Assembly (NCBI GenBank): GCA_035344155.1
Contig: DAORAL010000002.1
Location: 186,001 to 250,000 of the forward strand
Length of the DNA: 64,000 nucleotides
DNA from: UBA1845 sp002338715
GTDB lineage: Bacteria; Planctomycetota; Phycisphaerae; UBA1845
Direction: 5' to 3'
The stretch's first letter is position 1; every line of letters starts with the position of its first letter. This document shows, piece by piece, positions 45,415 through 54,691 of this stretch. The position numbers and the translations under genes were made by a program. The notes under the pieces were generated by a model, which was not told the DNA's origin, made no database searches, and worked only from the letters and a program-made list of their open reading frames with translations.

Positions 45415-46647
45415 ATGACCAGAACCATGACGTCGAACAAGACAGCCGCAACATTCGAAACGGGTCACGAACCCACGCTGGCTTGCCCGAACTGTGCGTC
45501 GGTCGGCATCGACACGTTCTATGGTGTCAGCGACATTCCCGTGCACAGTTGCCTCTTGATGCCCACGCGCGAAGCCGCCTTGGAATACCCGCGTGGTGAT
45601 TTGAAGCTTGGATTCTGCCGTCAATGCGGGTTTGTGTTCAACACATTGTTTCGTCCCGAAGTTCACGAATACTCGACGGCCTACGAAGAGACGCAGGGGT
45701 TTTCGCCAACGTTTAACGCATTCGCCCGCACACTGGCGGCTGACGTGATCAAGAAGCACGACTTGCATCACAAAACGATCCTGGAAATCGGATGCGGGAA
45801 GGGTGAGTTTCTCGTGCTGTTGTGCCAGTTGGCCAACAATCATGGGATCGGTATCGACCCGGGCTATGTGCCGCAGCGCACCCCGCCTGAAGTCGCACCG
45901 CGCATCGAATTCATTCAGGATTTTTACGGCCCCAAGTACGCGCACCTGATGGCCGACTTCATTTGCTGCCGTCACACGTTGGAGCACATCGCCCCGACGC
46001 TTGAATTCATGCAGTCGATTCGAAAGACCATCGGTGATCACAAAGACACGGTGATCTTCTTCGAACTGCCCGACGTCTACCGCGTGCTGACCGAAGGTGC
46101 GTTTTGGGATATCTATTACGAGCACTGCACGTATTTCAGCCTGGGTTCGCTCGCGCGATTGTTCCGGCAGACCGGGTTTGAAGTGACCGAGTTGGAAGCG
46201 GTTTACGACAAGCAGTATCTGCTGTTGACTGCGATCCCTGCTGACGGACCTACGGAAGCGAGTTTGGCTGAGGAAGACGACCTTGCGGAGATGTCGCGAT
46301 CGGTGGAGGCATTTCCGGGTATCGTCCAAAAGTCCATCCTCGGGTGGCGCAAGTTCGTTGACGATGCGGTTGCACGCGGCGAGAAAGTCGTGCTTTGGGG
46401 TTCGGGTTCCAAGGGCGTTTCGTTCCTTTCGACGTTGGCCCTGGGCGATACGATTGAGTACGTCGTTGATATCAACCCTTACCGCCAAGGCCACTTCATG
46501 CCTTCGACCGGTCAGGAGATCATTGCCCCGGAAACGCTCAAGGACTATCAACCCGACCACGTCATTGTGATGAATCCGATCTACTGCGATGAAATCCAAG
46601 CGGACCTTGATCGGCTGGGCGTTTCGGCGAAAATCTGTGCGGTCTAG
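45415..46647 (+). CDS. Zinc-binding SAM-dependent methyltransferase (second of three)
   Basis: Paralogous to the preceding gene but shorter. The N-terminal zinc site has CPNCAS and CRQCGFVFN. Motif I is LEIGCGKGEFLVLLCQL, and a long helical region precedes the C-terminal VVLWGSGSKGVSFLSTLA and VVDINPYRQGHFMPSTGQ, which match the C-terminal domain of C-methyltransferases. Compared with the first, the HGGSLR segment is not obvious. The ATG at 45415 is used. It may methylate a second position or an isomeric sugar. It follows a REPIN-like element, so it may be separately transcribed. Confidence 0.83.
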   Translation: MTRTMTSNKTAATFETGHEPTLACPNCASVGIDTFYGVSDIPVHSCLLMPTREAALEYPRGDLKLGFCRQCGFVFNTLFRPEVHEYSTAYEETQGFSPTFNAFARTLAADVIKKHDLHHKTILEIGCGKGEFLVLLCQLANNHGIGIDPGYVPQRTPPEVAPRIEFIQDFYGPKYAHLMADFICCRHTLEHIAPTLEFMQSIRKTIGDHKDTVIFFELPDVYRVLTEGAFWDIYYEHCTYFSLGSLARLFRQTGFEVTELEAVYDKQYLLLTAIPADGPTEASLAEEDDLAEMSRSVEAFPGIVQKSILGWRKFVDDAVARGEKVVLWGSGSKGVSFLSTLALGDTIEYVVDINPYRQGHFMPSTGQEIIAPETLKDYQPDHVIVMNPIYCDEIQADLDRLGVSAKICAV

Positions 46648-46709
46648 TGACAAATTGCTTTGCTGCACAACACCTCTTGAACAACCCGTCTTGAGTCTGC
46701 GAATCTCCC

Positions 46710-47903
46710 ATGACTTCTCAAACTTCATCAAGCACACACAGTTGCCCGGGATGCGGCAAGGATGGCGCGAGCGAATTCTTCGCGGCAGACCGTGTACCGG
46801 TGTTCTGCAATGTCTTGTGGGATTCGCGTGATGCCGCGATAGAAACCGATCGTGCATCAATGGCATTGGCCCACTGTCCGAATTGCGATCTGATATTCAA
46901 TGCGGCATTCGATCCCGCGAAGATGACCTACTCGGCGCAGTACGAAAACAGCCTCGATGGTTCGCCGCGATTTCGTGAGTATCGCGGGCAGTTGGCTGAG
47001 CGCCTGGTCAAGGACTTCGATCTGCGGGAAAAACGCATCGTCGAAATTGGATGCGGGCGTGGCGATTTTCTGCGGCTACTTGCCGACATTGGGAACAACG
47101 AGTGCTTTGGATTTGATCCGAGTTTTGATCCCGATGTCGACCCGCCGCCGTCGCATCCCAACGTCGTGATTCGCTCGGAAGACTATGGCCCCAAACACCG
47201 CGGGTTCGACGCCGAATTTGTGTGCTGCCGCCATGTGCTTGAACACATCAGCGAGCCGTTCGGTTTTGTGCGCAGCGTGCACGGAACGATCAAGGGGGGG
47301 AGCAGGACAGCCGTCTATTTCGAAGTGCCCAATGCGCTCTACACGCTCAAGCACCTGGGCATCTGGGATTTGATCTACGAGCACTGCCTGTACTTCACGC
47401 CGCCCGCACTCGACGCACTGTTTCGCAGGGCGGGGTTCAGCCCCATTCGCGTTGAAAGCGTTTATGACGGGCAGTTCTTATCCATCGACGCAACGACCGA
47501 TGTGGGCGGTGAATCCAAGGCGTCAAGTAATGGTGATGGCGACATGGGGCGCCTCGTAGGCGATTTCAAATCGGCGTACGAGACCAAAGTCGCGCATTGG
47601 AAACAACAGTTTGACGAATGGTCGAAGGCCGGCGCCCGCGCGGTGATCTGGGGCGCGGGTTCCAAAGGGGTGACCTTCTTGAATGTGATGGATGCCCCTT
47701 TCGAGGTCATCGCCCATGCGGTGGACGTGAATCCTCGAAAGCAAGGTCGATTCGTCACGGGCACGGGCCAGCAAATCGTCAGCCCGGAAGCGCTCACCGA
47801 GATCAAGCCCGACAAGGTCTTGATCATGAACGCCATCTACAAAACTGAAATCGAATCACAACTCGCCGAGTTGGACGTCGCTGCCGAGGTGTTGGTCGTC
47901 TGA
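46710..47903 (+). CDS. Zinc-binding SAM-dependent methyltransferase (third of three)
   Basis: A third member of the same family. N-terminal CPGCGKD and CPNCDLIFN form the zinc site. The SAM motif is VEIGCGRGDFLRLLADIG, and the CCRHVLEHISEP segment resembles the CCRHTLEHIAP of the second gene. The C-terminal VIWGAGSKGVTFLNVM matches the other two. The second and third copies are closer to each other than to the first by motif form. The ATG at 46710 lies 62 bp after the previous stop. Its product may be the last CDP-sugar modification enzyme of the window. Confidence 0.83.
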   Translation: MTSQTSSSTHSCPGCGKDGASEFFAADRVPVFCNVLWDSRDAAIETDRASMALAHCPNCDLIFNAAFDPAKMTYSAQYENSLDGSPRFREYRGQLAERLVKDFDLREKRIVEIGCGRGDFLRLLADIGNNECFGFDPSFDPDVDPPPSHPNVVIRSEDYGPKHRGFDAEFVCCRHVLEHISEPFGFVRSVHGTIKGGSRTAVYFEVPNALYTLKHLGIWDLIYEHCLYFTPPALDALFRRAGFSPIRVESVYDGQFLSIDATTDVGGESKASSNGDGDMGRLVGDFKSAYETKVAHWKQQFDEWSKAGARAVIWGAGSKGVTFLNVMDAPFEVIAHAVDVNPRKQGRFVTGTGQQIVSPEALTEIKPDKVLIMNAIYKTEIESQLAELDVAAEVLVV

Positions 47904-48020
47904 TTCCTCACGACCTTGCTCTGGGCACTTGCACTAGCGATCTTAATCCAAGCGTAGCGTTTTGCTCGTCCACGCTTTACAGCACGGGCGCCAGTACCCA
48001 CTGGATTGACTTCGTTTTGC

Positions 48021-48069
48021 CCCTGGATTCCCGCCTTCGCGGGAATGACGACGCTGTCGCGCCGCTACG
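48021..48069. repeat. REP-like palindromic element, copy 2 of 2
   Basis: A 49-bp element matching 20711-20759 at 41 of 49 positions, with the stronger dyad GATTCCCGCC...GGGAAT. Like copy 1, it lies between a plus-strand methyltransferase gene and a minus-strand beta-helix gene. A role as a convergent transcription terminator is plausible. Confidence 0.65.
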
Positions 48070-48086
48070 TTTGGACTCAAGGTGTC

Positions 48087-51000
48087 TTAACCGCGTGACT
48101 TGCCCCGACGTCGTGGGCGACTGCCTGCGAGTCCAACCAGGGCGAAGGCCATGCTGGTCATTCCGATTGTTCCACAAGCTCCACCGCCGCCACATCCGTT
48201 GGCGGTCTCGTTCTCAACCACCAAGACGCAGCCGGTCTCATCAACCGCTGACCCGAGCGGCGTGTCTTCGCATAGGTCGTTCACATCGGCGACGCCGTCG
48301 CCATCGGTGTCGGTTTGCCCGTTGCCGGTCACGCGGTTGGGGGTCGGAGCCGGTTGCGAGACCGGTTTGCCAACGTTGGCCAACTGTTCGTCGGAGCATC
48401 CGCTGTCATAGACGGGCGTACGCGGTGGCGTTCCAGGACAACTGTCTTCGTCGTTGATGACGCCGTCGTTGTCGTCGTCTTTGGAGCGTTGTTCCTCCGA
48501 GCATCCGTTTGCGTTGACCAATTGTTGTGACGGGGTGTTGATGCAACGGTCAATGCTGTCGGGGATGTTGTCAAAGTCTGAGTCGATTCTCGGATTCACG
48601 ACGATGACGGCACCGGTGACAGAATCGGTTGACGGTTCCTCGAGATCGCAACCGAGGCATTCTTCGGGCGTCGTCTGTGTTGGGGGTACGGGCGACGGTT
48701 GCACCGGAATCGGAGCGCACTCATGGGTGATGTCGTTGCAACTTTCACCCGGGCACTGCTGCACACCGGATTCGCACACGCCATCTTCGCACGTCTCCTG
48801 CCCGTTGCAGAACTTTCCATCGTCGCAGTCGGCATTGCTGTGGCAGACAAAATCTTCGGTCTGGGCAATCAGCCGCGGAATGAACGTGAGGTCCGAACTG
48901 TTGATGTTGTAGTTGTGGATTTCAATGGCCAGAATGTTCTGACCGGTCGGACTGAGCTTTGCATGCGGAAGCGTGATCAATTCAAACGAGCCCGCCTCGC
49001 GAAGACCTGACGCAATCGTGTTGCGGTTGACCGGTGTAAACTGACCGCCCATGTTGCGGCGGGCGACTTCATCGCCGTTGAGATAGGCGACGAACCCGTC
49101 GTCATAATCGATTTCGAGAATCAGGCTGAATGCCTGCGATGCATCCGGAATCCGGAATTCGCGTTTGGCATAGACGGTGATGTAGTTTCCGCTCATGTCG
49201 TTGAGGACAGTCTGGTCGTCGCCGTCACCATAACCGATGCCGGTCGGGCCGCTGGGCCAACTGGAATTCTGGCACGTCGATGTCTTCCAACCTTCGGACG
49301 GCGTGCCAGCCACACCCTTCTGATAACACCATGAATCTCCAACGTTGATCAGAGCGTCGGGAACAACACCGCAGGTTTGCGAGTCTTCGTTGCACTGCTC
49401 GTTGCCACATGGCGGCGTTCCAGGGGAGCACGCACCACCGCTGCAAGTTTCGACGCCGTCGCAATAGACGCCATTGTCGCACTCGCTGTTATTGAAGCAG
49501 TCGACGCAACTGTCGGTCTGCTCGCTGCATGCCTGAGTGGGGCATGGGTCGGAACCGTTCTCACATTCGCCGCTGACGCAGCGTTCCACGCCGTTGCAGA
49601 AATTGCCATCGCTGCATTGTGAATCGCTGGTACACGACACGCATGAGTTGGTCGATTCGTTGCAACTTTGACTGCCGCAGGGGTTGTTGCCATCGAGGCA
49701 GCCCGCGAACAGGTCGCACGTTTCTTCACCGTTGCAGAAATTCCCGTCATCGCAGTTGGCGTCGATCGCGTTGTTGACGCATGTGCCGCCGATGCAGAAG
49801 TCGTCGGTGCAATCCACATCGTCATTGCACTGGCTGTTGCTTGTGCAACCCGGCGGAGGTGGGGGAGGGGGTGTACCGCCACCGAGTTCGTCGGCGCCGA
49901 TGTCATATGCCGAACCGCCCGGACGCGAGGAACCGTCAATGTCGATGTTGAGATTCAAACCGTACCGACTTGCGAAAGTGCTGTAGACCGAATGCGATGA
50001 ACCCGCATCGATGGCCGGGCTGGACGACTGAAGGTGCAAGTCACCCGCGTTGGGGTTCGAATAGTTCGGGTTGCCGCTGAAGTTTCCAGAACCCGCCCCC
50101 GTGCTCGATTGAAACTGGCTGACGCTCGAATACGAAGCGCCTTTCCAGTCAAACCGAATGCTCCCGCCGCTTTGGTAGAAGAGACAGTTATCAACAGAAG
50201 AGTTGTTGGCCGCATCCGGATGCTCGATGAAAAGGTGCCAACCGGATGACTTTGAAATGTTCGATACGATGTTGTTGGCCAAGTGGAATTCACCAAATGC
50301 CGCGGCTCCGTGAATCCCGCCGTCCGCGTCATAAATCGAGTTATTGACCACGTAACGCCGCTGTCCGCCCACGATCATGATCGCCGAGTTTGTCCAAGCC
50401 GTGTTGGGGTTGAACCCGCCATCGCTGTCGTGGATCGAGGAAATCACGTTGCCGACGATGTACATTTCCTGCCCGCTACCGAGTCCACCGCTGGCGATCG
50501 TGATGCCATAGTCGCAATCGAAGATCGTGTTATCAATAAACCACATGCGAACCGGGTCGTACTGGCAGCCCATGCCTGCGCCCAACGATGAGTTGCTTGG
50601 ACGGTGATCGTGAACGTAGTTCTCGGAGAAGATGATGTCCGTTCCCTGCTTCGCCCACATGCCGGTTTGCTTGTTTTGGAATGATTCGTTGCGTGCAACG
50701 TAAATGTGATGTGTCGTTCCTTCAGCCGATTGACTGCCGGCATTGATCTGAATGCCGTCGCCACTGTTGTGATAGAAGACGCTGTCGACAATCCAGAGAT
50801 TGCTGACGTGATCGCCAACGCCGACACCGTGGTAGTCTTCGTCAAAGTTGGCCTGCCAATTGCCGTTGTCGTGAACCTCCAGATCGTACAACACGATGTT
50901 GCTCATCGAACGATCATCCCAGGCGCTGACTTGAACCGCGGGACCACCGCAGTTGTGCACTTCACTGCTGCGAATCGCGATGTGATGCGGGGCGTCTTCC

Positions 51001-51494
51001 GTCAGCAACGGGTTACCGCCGTCGAACTCGATGTTCTCAACGATGATGTACTGACCTTTAATCTGCGTGCCGCGTGTGAAGCGCGGTCTGTTGGAACTGC
51101 TCGCTCCGCGGACGAAGATCGGATTCGATGCCGTTCCCGATCCGCTGATCGGAGTGAACCCGCCAGTCGCATAGTCGTACAATCCTTCGACGATGACGAC
51201 ACTGCCTGCGGGCAGATTCTGCGGGATGGTTCTTCGGGGGCGACTGGGCGTGCCGTTGGGGTTGCTGCTGTCGGTTGCGGCGCCGTGATTCTGGTTGACG
51301 TAATGCGTGTAATAGGAACTCGATCCGTATTCCGACTGGACCGTCTCATCGATTCCAAATGACGGTACCGGTACACCCACCGGTGCATCCCAACCCCAAG
51401 CCGGGATAGCAGCCACCGCCAACACCAATATCGAAATTCGGCCAACGCAGCAGCCGTTCATCAATCTCGTCTTCATCAGGCGCGTTCCTTGCAT
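48087..51494 (-). CDS. Secreted beta-helix / Cys-rich / lectin-like protein with GlyGly-CTERM-like tail (paralogue C)
   Basis: A 1135-residue secreted protein. The N-terminus has a signal peptide (SILVLAVAAIPAWG). The conserved marker PVGVPVPSFGI follows, then a right-handed beta-helix (about 36-545), Cys-rich units (about 560-745), a jelly-roll-like domain (about 755-925) matching that of the giant lipoprotein, and calcium-binding thrombospondin-3-like segments (about 985-1085). The C-terminus is GCGGGGACG, a hydrophobic run and RRRGKSRG, a layout seen in GlyGly-CTERM, MYXO-CTERM and related sorting signals. The ATG at 51494 has an AGGAGGGCGG site. The beta-helix is N-terminal here but C-terminal in paralogue B. 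Function is likely surface polysaccharide binding or modification. Confidence 0.83.
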   Translation of the reverse strand: MQGTRLMKTRLMNGCCVGRISILVLAVAAIPAWGWDAPVGVPVPSFGIDETVQSEYGSSSYYTHYVNQNHGAATDSSNPNGTPSRPRRTIPQNLPAGSVVIVEGLYDYATGGFTPISGSGTASNPIFVRGASSSNRPRFTRGTQIKGQYIIVENIEFDGGNPLLTEDAPHHIAIRSSEVHNCGGPAVQVSAWDDRSMSNIVLYDLEVHDNGNWQANFDEDYHGVGVGDHVSNLWIVDSVFYHNSGDGIQINAGSQSAEGTTHHIYVARNESFQNKQTGMWAKQGTDIIFSENYVHDHRPSNSSLGAGMGCQYDPVRMWFIDNTIFDCDYGITIASGGLGSGQEMYIVGNVISSIHDSDGGFNPNTAWTNSAIMIVGGQRRYVVNNSIYDADGGIHGAAAFGEFHLANNIVSNISKSSGWHLFIEHPDAANNSSVDNCLFYQSGGSIRFDWKGASYSSVSQFQSSTGAGSGNFSGNPNYSNPNAGDLHLQSSSPAIDAGSSHSVYSTFASRYGLNLNIDIDGSSRPGGSAYDIGADELGGGTPPPPPPPGCTSNSQCNDDVDCTDDFCIGGTCVNNAIDANCDDGNFCNGEETCDLFAGCLDGNNPCGSQSCNESTNSCVSCTSDSQCSDGNFCNGVERCVSGECENGSDPCPTQACSEQTDSCVDCFNNSECDNGVYCDGVETCSGGACSPGTPPCGNEQCNEDSQTCGVVPDALINVGDSWCYQKGVAGTPSEGWKTSTCQNSSWPSGPTGIGYGDGDDQTVLNDMSGNYITVYAKREFRIPDASQAFSLILEIDYDDGFVAYLNGDEVARRNMGGQFTPVNRNTIASGLREAGSFELITLPHAKLSPTGQNILAIEIHNYNINSSDLTFIPRLIAQTEDFVCHSNADCDDGKFCNGQETCEDGVCESGVQQCPGESCNDITHECAPIPVQPSPVPPTQTTPEECLGCDLEEPSTDSVTGAVIVVNPRIDSDFDNIPDSIDRCINTPSQQLVNANGCSEEQRSKDDDNDGVINDEDSCPGTPPRTPVYDSGCSDEQLANVGKPVSQPAPTPNRVTGNGQTDTDGDGVADVNDLCEDTPLGSAVDETGCVLVVENETANGCGGGGACGTIGMTSMAFALVGLAGSRPRRRGKSRG

Positions 51495-52051
51495 GGTCCG
51501 CCCTCCTTGGCATGAGGTACACAAAGTACCGGATTTTGGAATTCGTCGGTCGTTGCGATTCAATCCGGACCGCGCCAACGGTGACGGTATCGCAAGCGAT
51601 CGGGTTACCATTTTCCTTACGGGCAGTGGGGTATCAAAGGCGGGCTGGGGAGCCGGTCCCACTGCGGGGTTCGTGTTTTGCTCAATTCTGCTCAGGCTTA
51701 CTTGCACCCAACTGGTGCAATCGTTAACGGCCAGGGCTTCAGTGTAACTTAAACTGAAAGGCCAACCAAGGTGGTCGGTCCAAGCTCTGTGAACAGCCAA
51801 CTCGCTGGTGAAGCCCCAGCGTTCCCTGTCTTCCTATCCTTTTGCCAAGTGAATGTCTAGCAGGAAAGATTTGGACACAGTTTCAGGAGTGTCGGATTCA
51901 GAAAGTTCCGCTCATTCGATTTCAGCCGCGCTTTATCGAACCTGCGATCTCGCTAGCTAAAACGCGGGGCGCGATTTTTGTGCATTTGACCGCAAAATCG
52001 AAGAGATTTTTTGCATTTCATCGCGCTGACAACGGCTGGCACACAACATTT
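51495..52051. other. Intergenic region with palindromes, upstream of a beta-helix gene
   Basis: A 557-bp gap with no recognised gene, upstream of the minus-strand beta-helix gene and downstream of the SGNH gene's end. It holds a perfect 7-bp stem-loop (51702-51720), and a second imperfect dyad around 51735-51765. The leader of the beta-helix mRNA would contain them. Confidence 0.5.
51702..51720. promoter_or_regulatory. Perfect hairpin in the beta-helix gene leader
   Basis: TTGCACC (51702-51708) pairs with GGTGCAA (51714-51720) around a 5-nt loop. It lies about 210 bp upstream of the ATG at 51494. It may be a binding site or an RNA structure. Confidence 0.25.
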
Positions 52052-53449
52052 TTACGGCGCATTGTGGGCGTGAAAATGATCGGCGATGAGCCTGGCGACT
52101 TGCCGCGCTCCGTCTTCATTGAAATGTTCATCGTCATAAAACACCGAGCTGTCTTTCGGAAGCGCTGCCGCAAGATCGACCAATTCGACGTTGGCTTCGT
52201 GGCAGAACTCTCGCAGGGTGTCGTTGAATGCTTTCATCCCTTCGGCCAGCGACTCGACCGACAGCGCCTGCCCAGTGTGGCCAATCGGACGACTCCACAA
52301 CAGACGATCCAACTCTGGAGGAAGGTCGTCGCGCCAGAGCACGGGTTGGGTCATGAGAATGAGATGAAGTCCCTGCTCGTCGCAGAGGTTCTTGAGGGAT
52401 ACGAGGCATTGTTTGTAGAACGCACAGTGTTCGGCGAGCGGTGGAAGTGGATAGTCCTTGGTCGCTTGCTGGCGTTCCTTTCGCCGTTCCGTATAGAACT
52501 CGCCTTCCGAATCATCGGACTCAGCTTCCGGTTTTTCGATGATCCGTTTGACCGCACTTTTGAACATCTTGTACAGAAAGGCCTGCTTGAAGTGGGGCGT
52601 CAGCGGGTAGTCGGGACCTCCGACGTCAAAAACATGCGACGGGGCGAGCGCGACACGATCGTTTTTGGGCATGCGGACGGAGTGTTCAAGGTCGTTCACC
52701 CCGCACAACACGATGCAGTTGCTGAATTCGTGCGAGATTTTGCACCGCTTCAGAAACTCGATGTGATGCAGAAGGTCGAGTCCATTCTTACCGGCGTTCT
52801 CGACGCAGGTCGGGGTGTGGTGCGAGTCGGCGTTGAGATACGTCATCAACATTGCCGGCCAGGTTTCGCTGTCGTCGAGATACGTGCAGATCGTCGTGCT
52901 TCCACCGATGCATAGAATCTTGCGAGGTTCACCATGGGGTTCGGGCCCGCGCAATCCGAAATGGTTGATCGTCATTCGACTTGGGCCAGAGATGCCGGGC
53001 GCGACGTCGGGCTTGGGTTCAACCACGCGGACCATTCCCGGTGGGTATAGCTTTGGTATCGAAAAGAGCTGAAAGAATGCTTCGGTCAATCCAATTGGAA
53101 TGGCAAAGCAGTATGTCAATACGGTCAGCCGCAAAAGAAGTTTGCGTTTGCGCAGCAATGTCAGCACGCATACTGTCACGATGGCAACCGAAAGAACAAT
53201 CGCAAACAAAATGTCGATCGTGTCGAGCATATCGTAGTGATGTGAACTTGCATTGTTGACGACATCGAACAATCGCCGATTCAGGATCGCGGGGTGCAGC
53301 AAGTCGGCTAAGAAAAATCCAGGAATCAAAATCAGGAAGAATGCCAGACTCCATGGGCGGCGATTGTCCGCGTCGTGATCGCGACTCGGTACGGGCGCAA
53401 CATCAGTACCGTTCTTGTTGAGTTGATCTGTGGCGCTTTGTTCATCCAT
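52052..53449 (-). CDS. Membrane-anchored SGNH/GDSL hydrolase
   Basis: A 465-residue protein with three N-terminal membrane helices (about residues 33-52, 75-98 and 105-128). An SGNH hydrolase domain follows in the usual order: block I CIGGSTTICT (catalytic Ser), Gly/Asn-bearing NAGKNG, GVNDLEHS, and the C-terminal DDEHFNEDG carrying Asp and His. Such enzymes act as esterases or acetyltransferases, often on acetylated glycans or peptidoglycan. The position near the polysaccharide and sigma genes, together with the membrane anchor, suggests acyl-group removal or transfer at the cell surface. The ATG at 53449 opens the frame naturally. Confidence 0.8.
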   Translation of the reverse strand: MDEQSATDQLNKNGTDVAPVPSRDHDADNRRPWSLAFFLILIPGFFLADLLHPAILNRRLFDVVNNASSHHYDMLDTIDILFAIVLSVAIVTVCVLTLLRKRKLLLRLTVLTYCFAIPIGLTEAFFQLFSIPKLYPPGMVRVVEPKPDVAPGISGPSRMTINHFGLRGPEPHGEPRKILCIGGSTTICTYLDDSETWPAMLMTYLNADSHHTPTCVENAGKNGLDLLHHIEFLKRCKISHEFSNCIVLCGVNDLEHSVRMPKNDRVALAPSHVFDVGGPDYPLTPHFKQAFLYKMFKSAVKRIIEKPEAESDDSEGEFYTERRKERQQATKDYPLPPLAEHCAFYKQCLVSLKNLCDEQGLHLILMTQPVLWRDDLPPELDRLLWSRPIGHTGQALSVESLAEGMKAFNDTLREFCHEANVELVDLAAALPKDSSVFYDDEHFNEDGARQVARLIADHFHAHNAP

Positions 53450-53660
53450 GCCATCTTGTCCGATTGCGTTGATTCGATTGGCCCGTCGGCAAGATCGTCC
53501 GCAACATTCGGTTCATGGTGCAAAGCGATGCCGATCCGAACAAGTTAACGAATCCTTGGGCCTTTGTTAAGGACCGGGTGAATCGGCGAAGCTCATAAAG
53601 CGTTGTGAATCAGTGGGTTAAGGTGGTAATGGCAGCAGGGTTTCAGGTCTTGCGGCGAAA

Positions 53661-54146
53661 TCAACGCTCATAGCCTTTGGCGAGGTGTCGAAATGCGCCG
53701 GCCAACCCGGATGAGTTGCGGTTCAATCGCTCGGCGATCACCAGCCAATCGGGGTGGATGTTGGTGGCGGTGGCTTGGGCGACCGCCCGCTCCGTGCCAT
53801 TTGGCGTGGGCACGTTGGGATTGGTATTCGACAGCGGCTCGACCGATGTCCGCCCGAGTGCAAATCCGAGCGCCAGCACGGCTGCGATTCGTAAAGATGC
53901 CAGCGCCAATCGTTGAATGATCGGTCGGCGTTTGACCACGCGAAGGTCGTTGGTGCGGGCAGCCGCAGCGTCATGGCTGACGGTGTCAAGTTGTCCGAGT
54001 GCGCTGAGTGTCTCCTGAAGGGATGTCACCTCGCCCGCGCATGCGCCGCAATTGGCCAGGTGCCTATCGACCGCGATTCGATCGGTTTGGGTAAGCTCGT
54101 TTCCGAGATAGTCGGCGAGCTTTGAGTGGATGTCGTTGCAATTCAT
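53661..54146 (-). CDS. Anti-sigma factor (zinc-finger type)
   Basis: A 161-residue protein with an N-terminal zf-HC2-like region containing RHLANCGACAGEV, which provides the HxxxCxxC metal site. A membrane helix follows near residue 77-97 (ASLRIAAVLALGFALG), then an extracytoplasmic tail. It is the partner of the ECF sigma gene immediately upstream in transcription: its ATG overlaps the sigma stop by one base (TGATG). Release of the sigma factor by envelope stress is the usual logic. Confidence 0.82.
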   Translation of the reverse strand: MNCNDIHSKLADYLGNELTQTDRIAVDRHLANCGACAGEVTSLQETLSALGQLDTVSHDAAAARTNDLRVVKRRPIIQRLALASLRIAAVLALGFALGRTSVEPLSNTNPNVPTPNGTERAVAQATATNIHPDWLVIAERLNRNSSGLAGAFRHLAKGYER

Positions 54147-54631
54147 CAGCCGTACTCCCGTAACTTGCCCAAGGCATTGCGCAGCGTCGACAACCCGCGC
54201 AGGTAGTGGGTCTTTACCGTGCCGATCGAAAGTCCCATCGACTCGGCGATGGCAGCGAATGTCTCACCGTCATAAGTCTTGGCCACCACGACCGCACGTT
54301 GCTGCTCCGTGAGTTTTTCGAGCGCGGTTGTGATCAACTCGGCGGTTTCCGTTCCGATCGCTTCATGAACTGGCGATGGATGTCGATTGGGCGGTTCCAA
54401 TTCTTCGACGATGGCGGGGCGTTTTTTTCGCAACGTATCGATGCAGTGATTTACGGTGATGCGTCGCAGCCAACCGAGATCGTTTCTGATGTTCGCGCCG
54501 CCGTGTTGCACTGAACGAAGCATCACTTCCTGCGTCGCGTCCATTGCGCCGTCGTGATTGCGCATGAAGCGATACGCCCAGCGATAGACGTTGGCCCATG
54601 CGTCGCTCTGACTAGTTGGATCGCTTTTCAT
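54146..54631 (-). CDS. ECF-family RNA polymerase sigma factor
   Basis: A 161-residue ECF sigma factor with region 2 (YRFMRNHDGAMDATQEVMLRSV ... IRNDLGWLRRITVNHCIDTLRKKRP) and region 4 (LTEQQRAVVVAKTYDGETFAAIAESMGLSIGTVKTHYLRGLSTLRNAL). Domain spacing is normal, with no C-terminal extension. It is transcribed with its anti-sigma partner. The regulon is unknown, but nearby genes (SGNH hydrolase, lipoprotein) on the same strand are candidates. Confidence 0.88.
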   Translation of the reverse strand: MKSDPTSQSDAWANVYRWAYRFMRNHDGAMDATQEVMLRSVQHGGANIRNDLGWLRRITVNHCIDTLRKKRPAIVEELEPPNRHPSPVHEAIGTETAELITTALEKLTEQQRAVVVAKTYDGETFAAIAESMGLSIGTVKTHYLRGLSTLRNALGKLREYG

Positions 54632-54691
54632 CGGTTGCGATGTCAGTTTCTTTCAATGTGCACGCTTTGCCCAATGAATTCGGCGTACAGT

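Noticed and set aside
44860..46866. Long open frame on the minus strand (668 codons) opposite the methyltransferases
   Set aside because: The plus-strand frames match a well-known family, while this one has no family features. It is explained by codon-bias shadowing.
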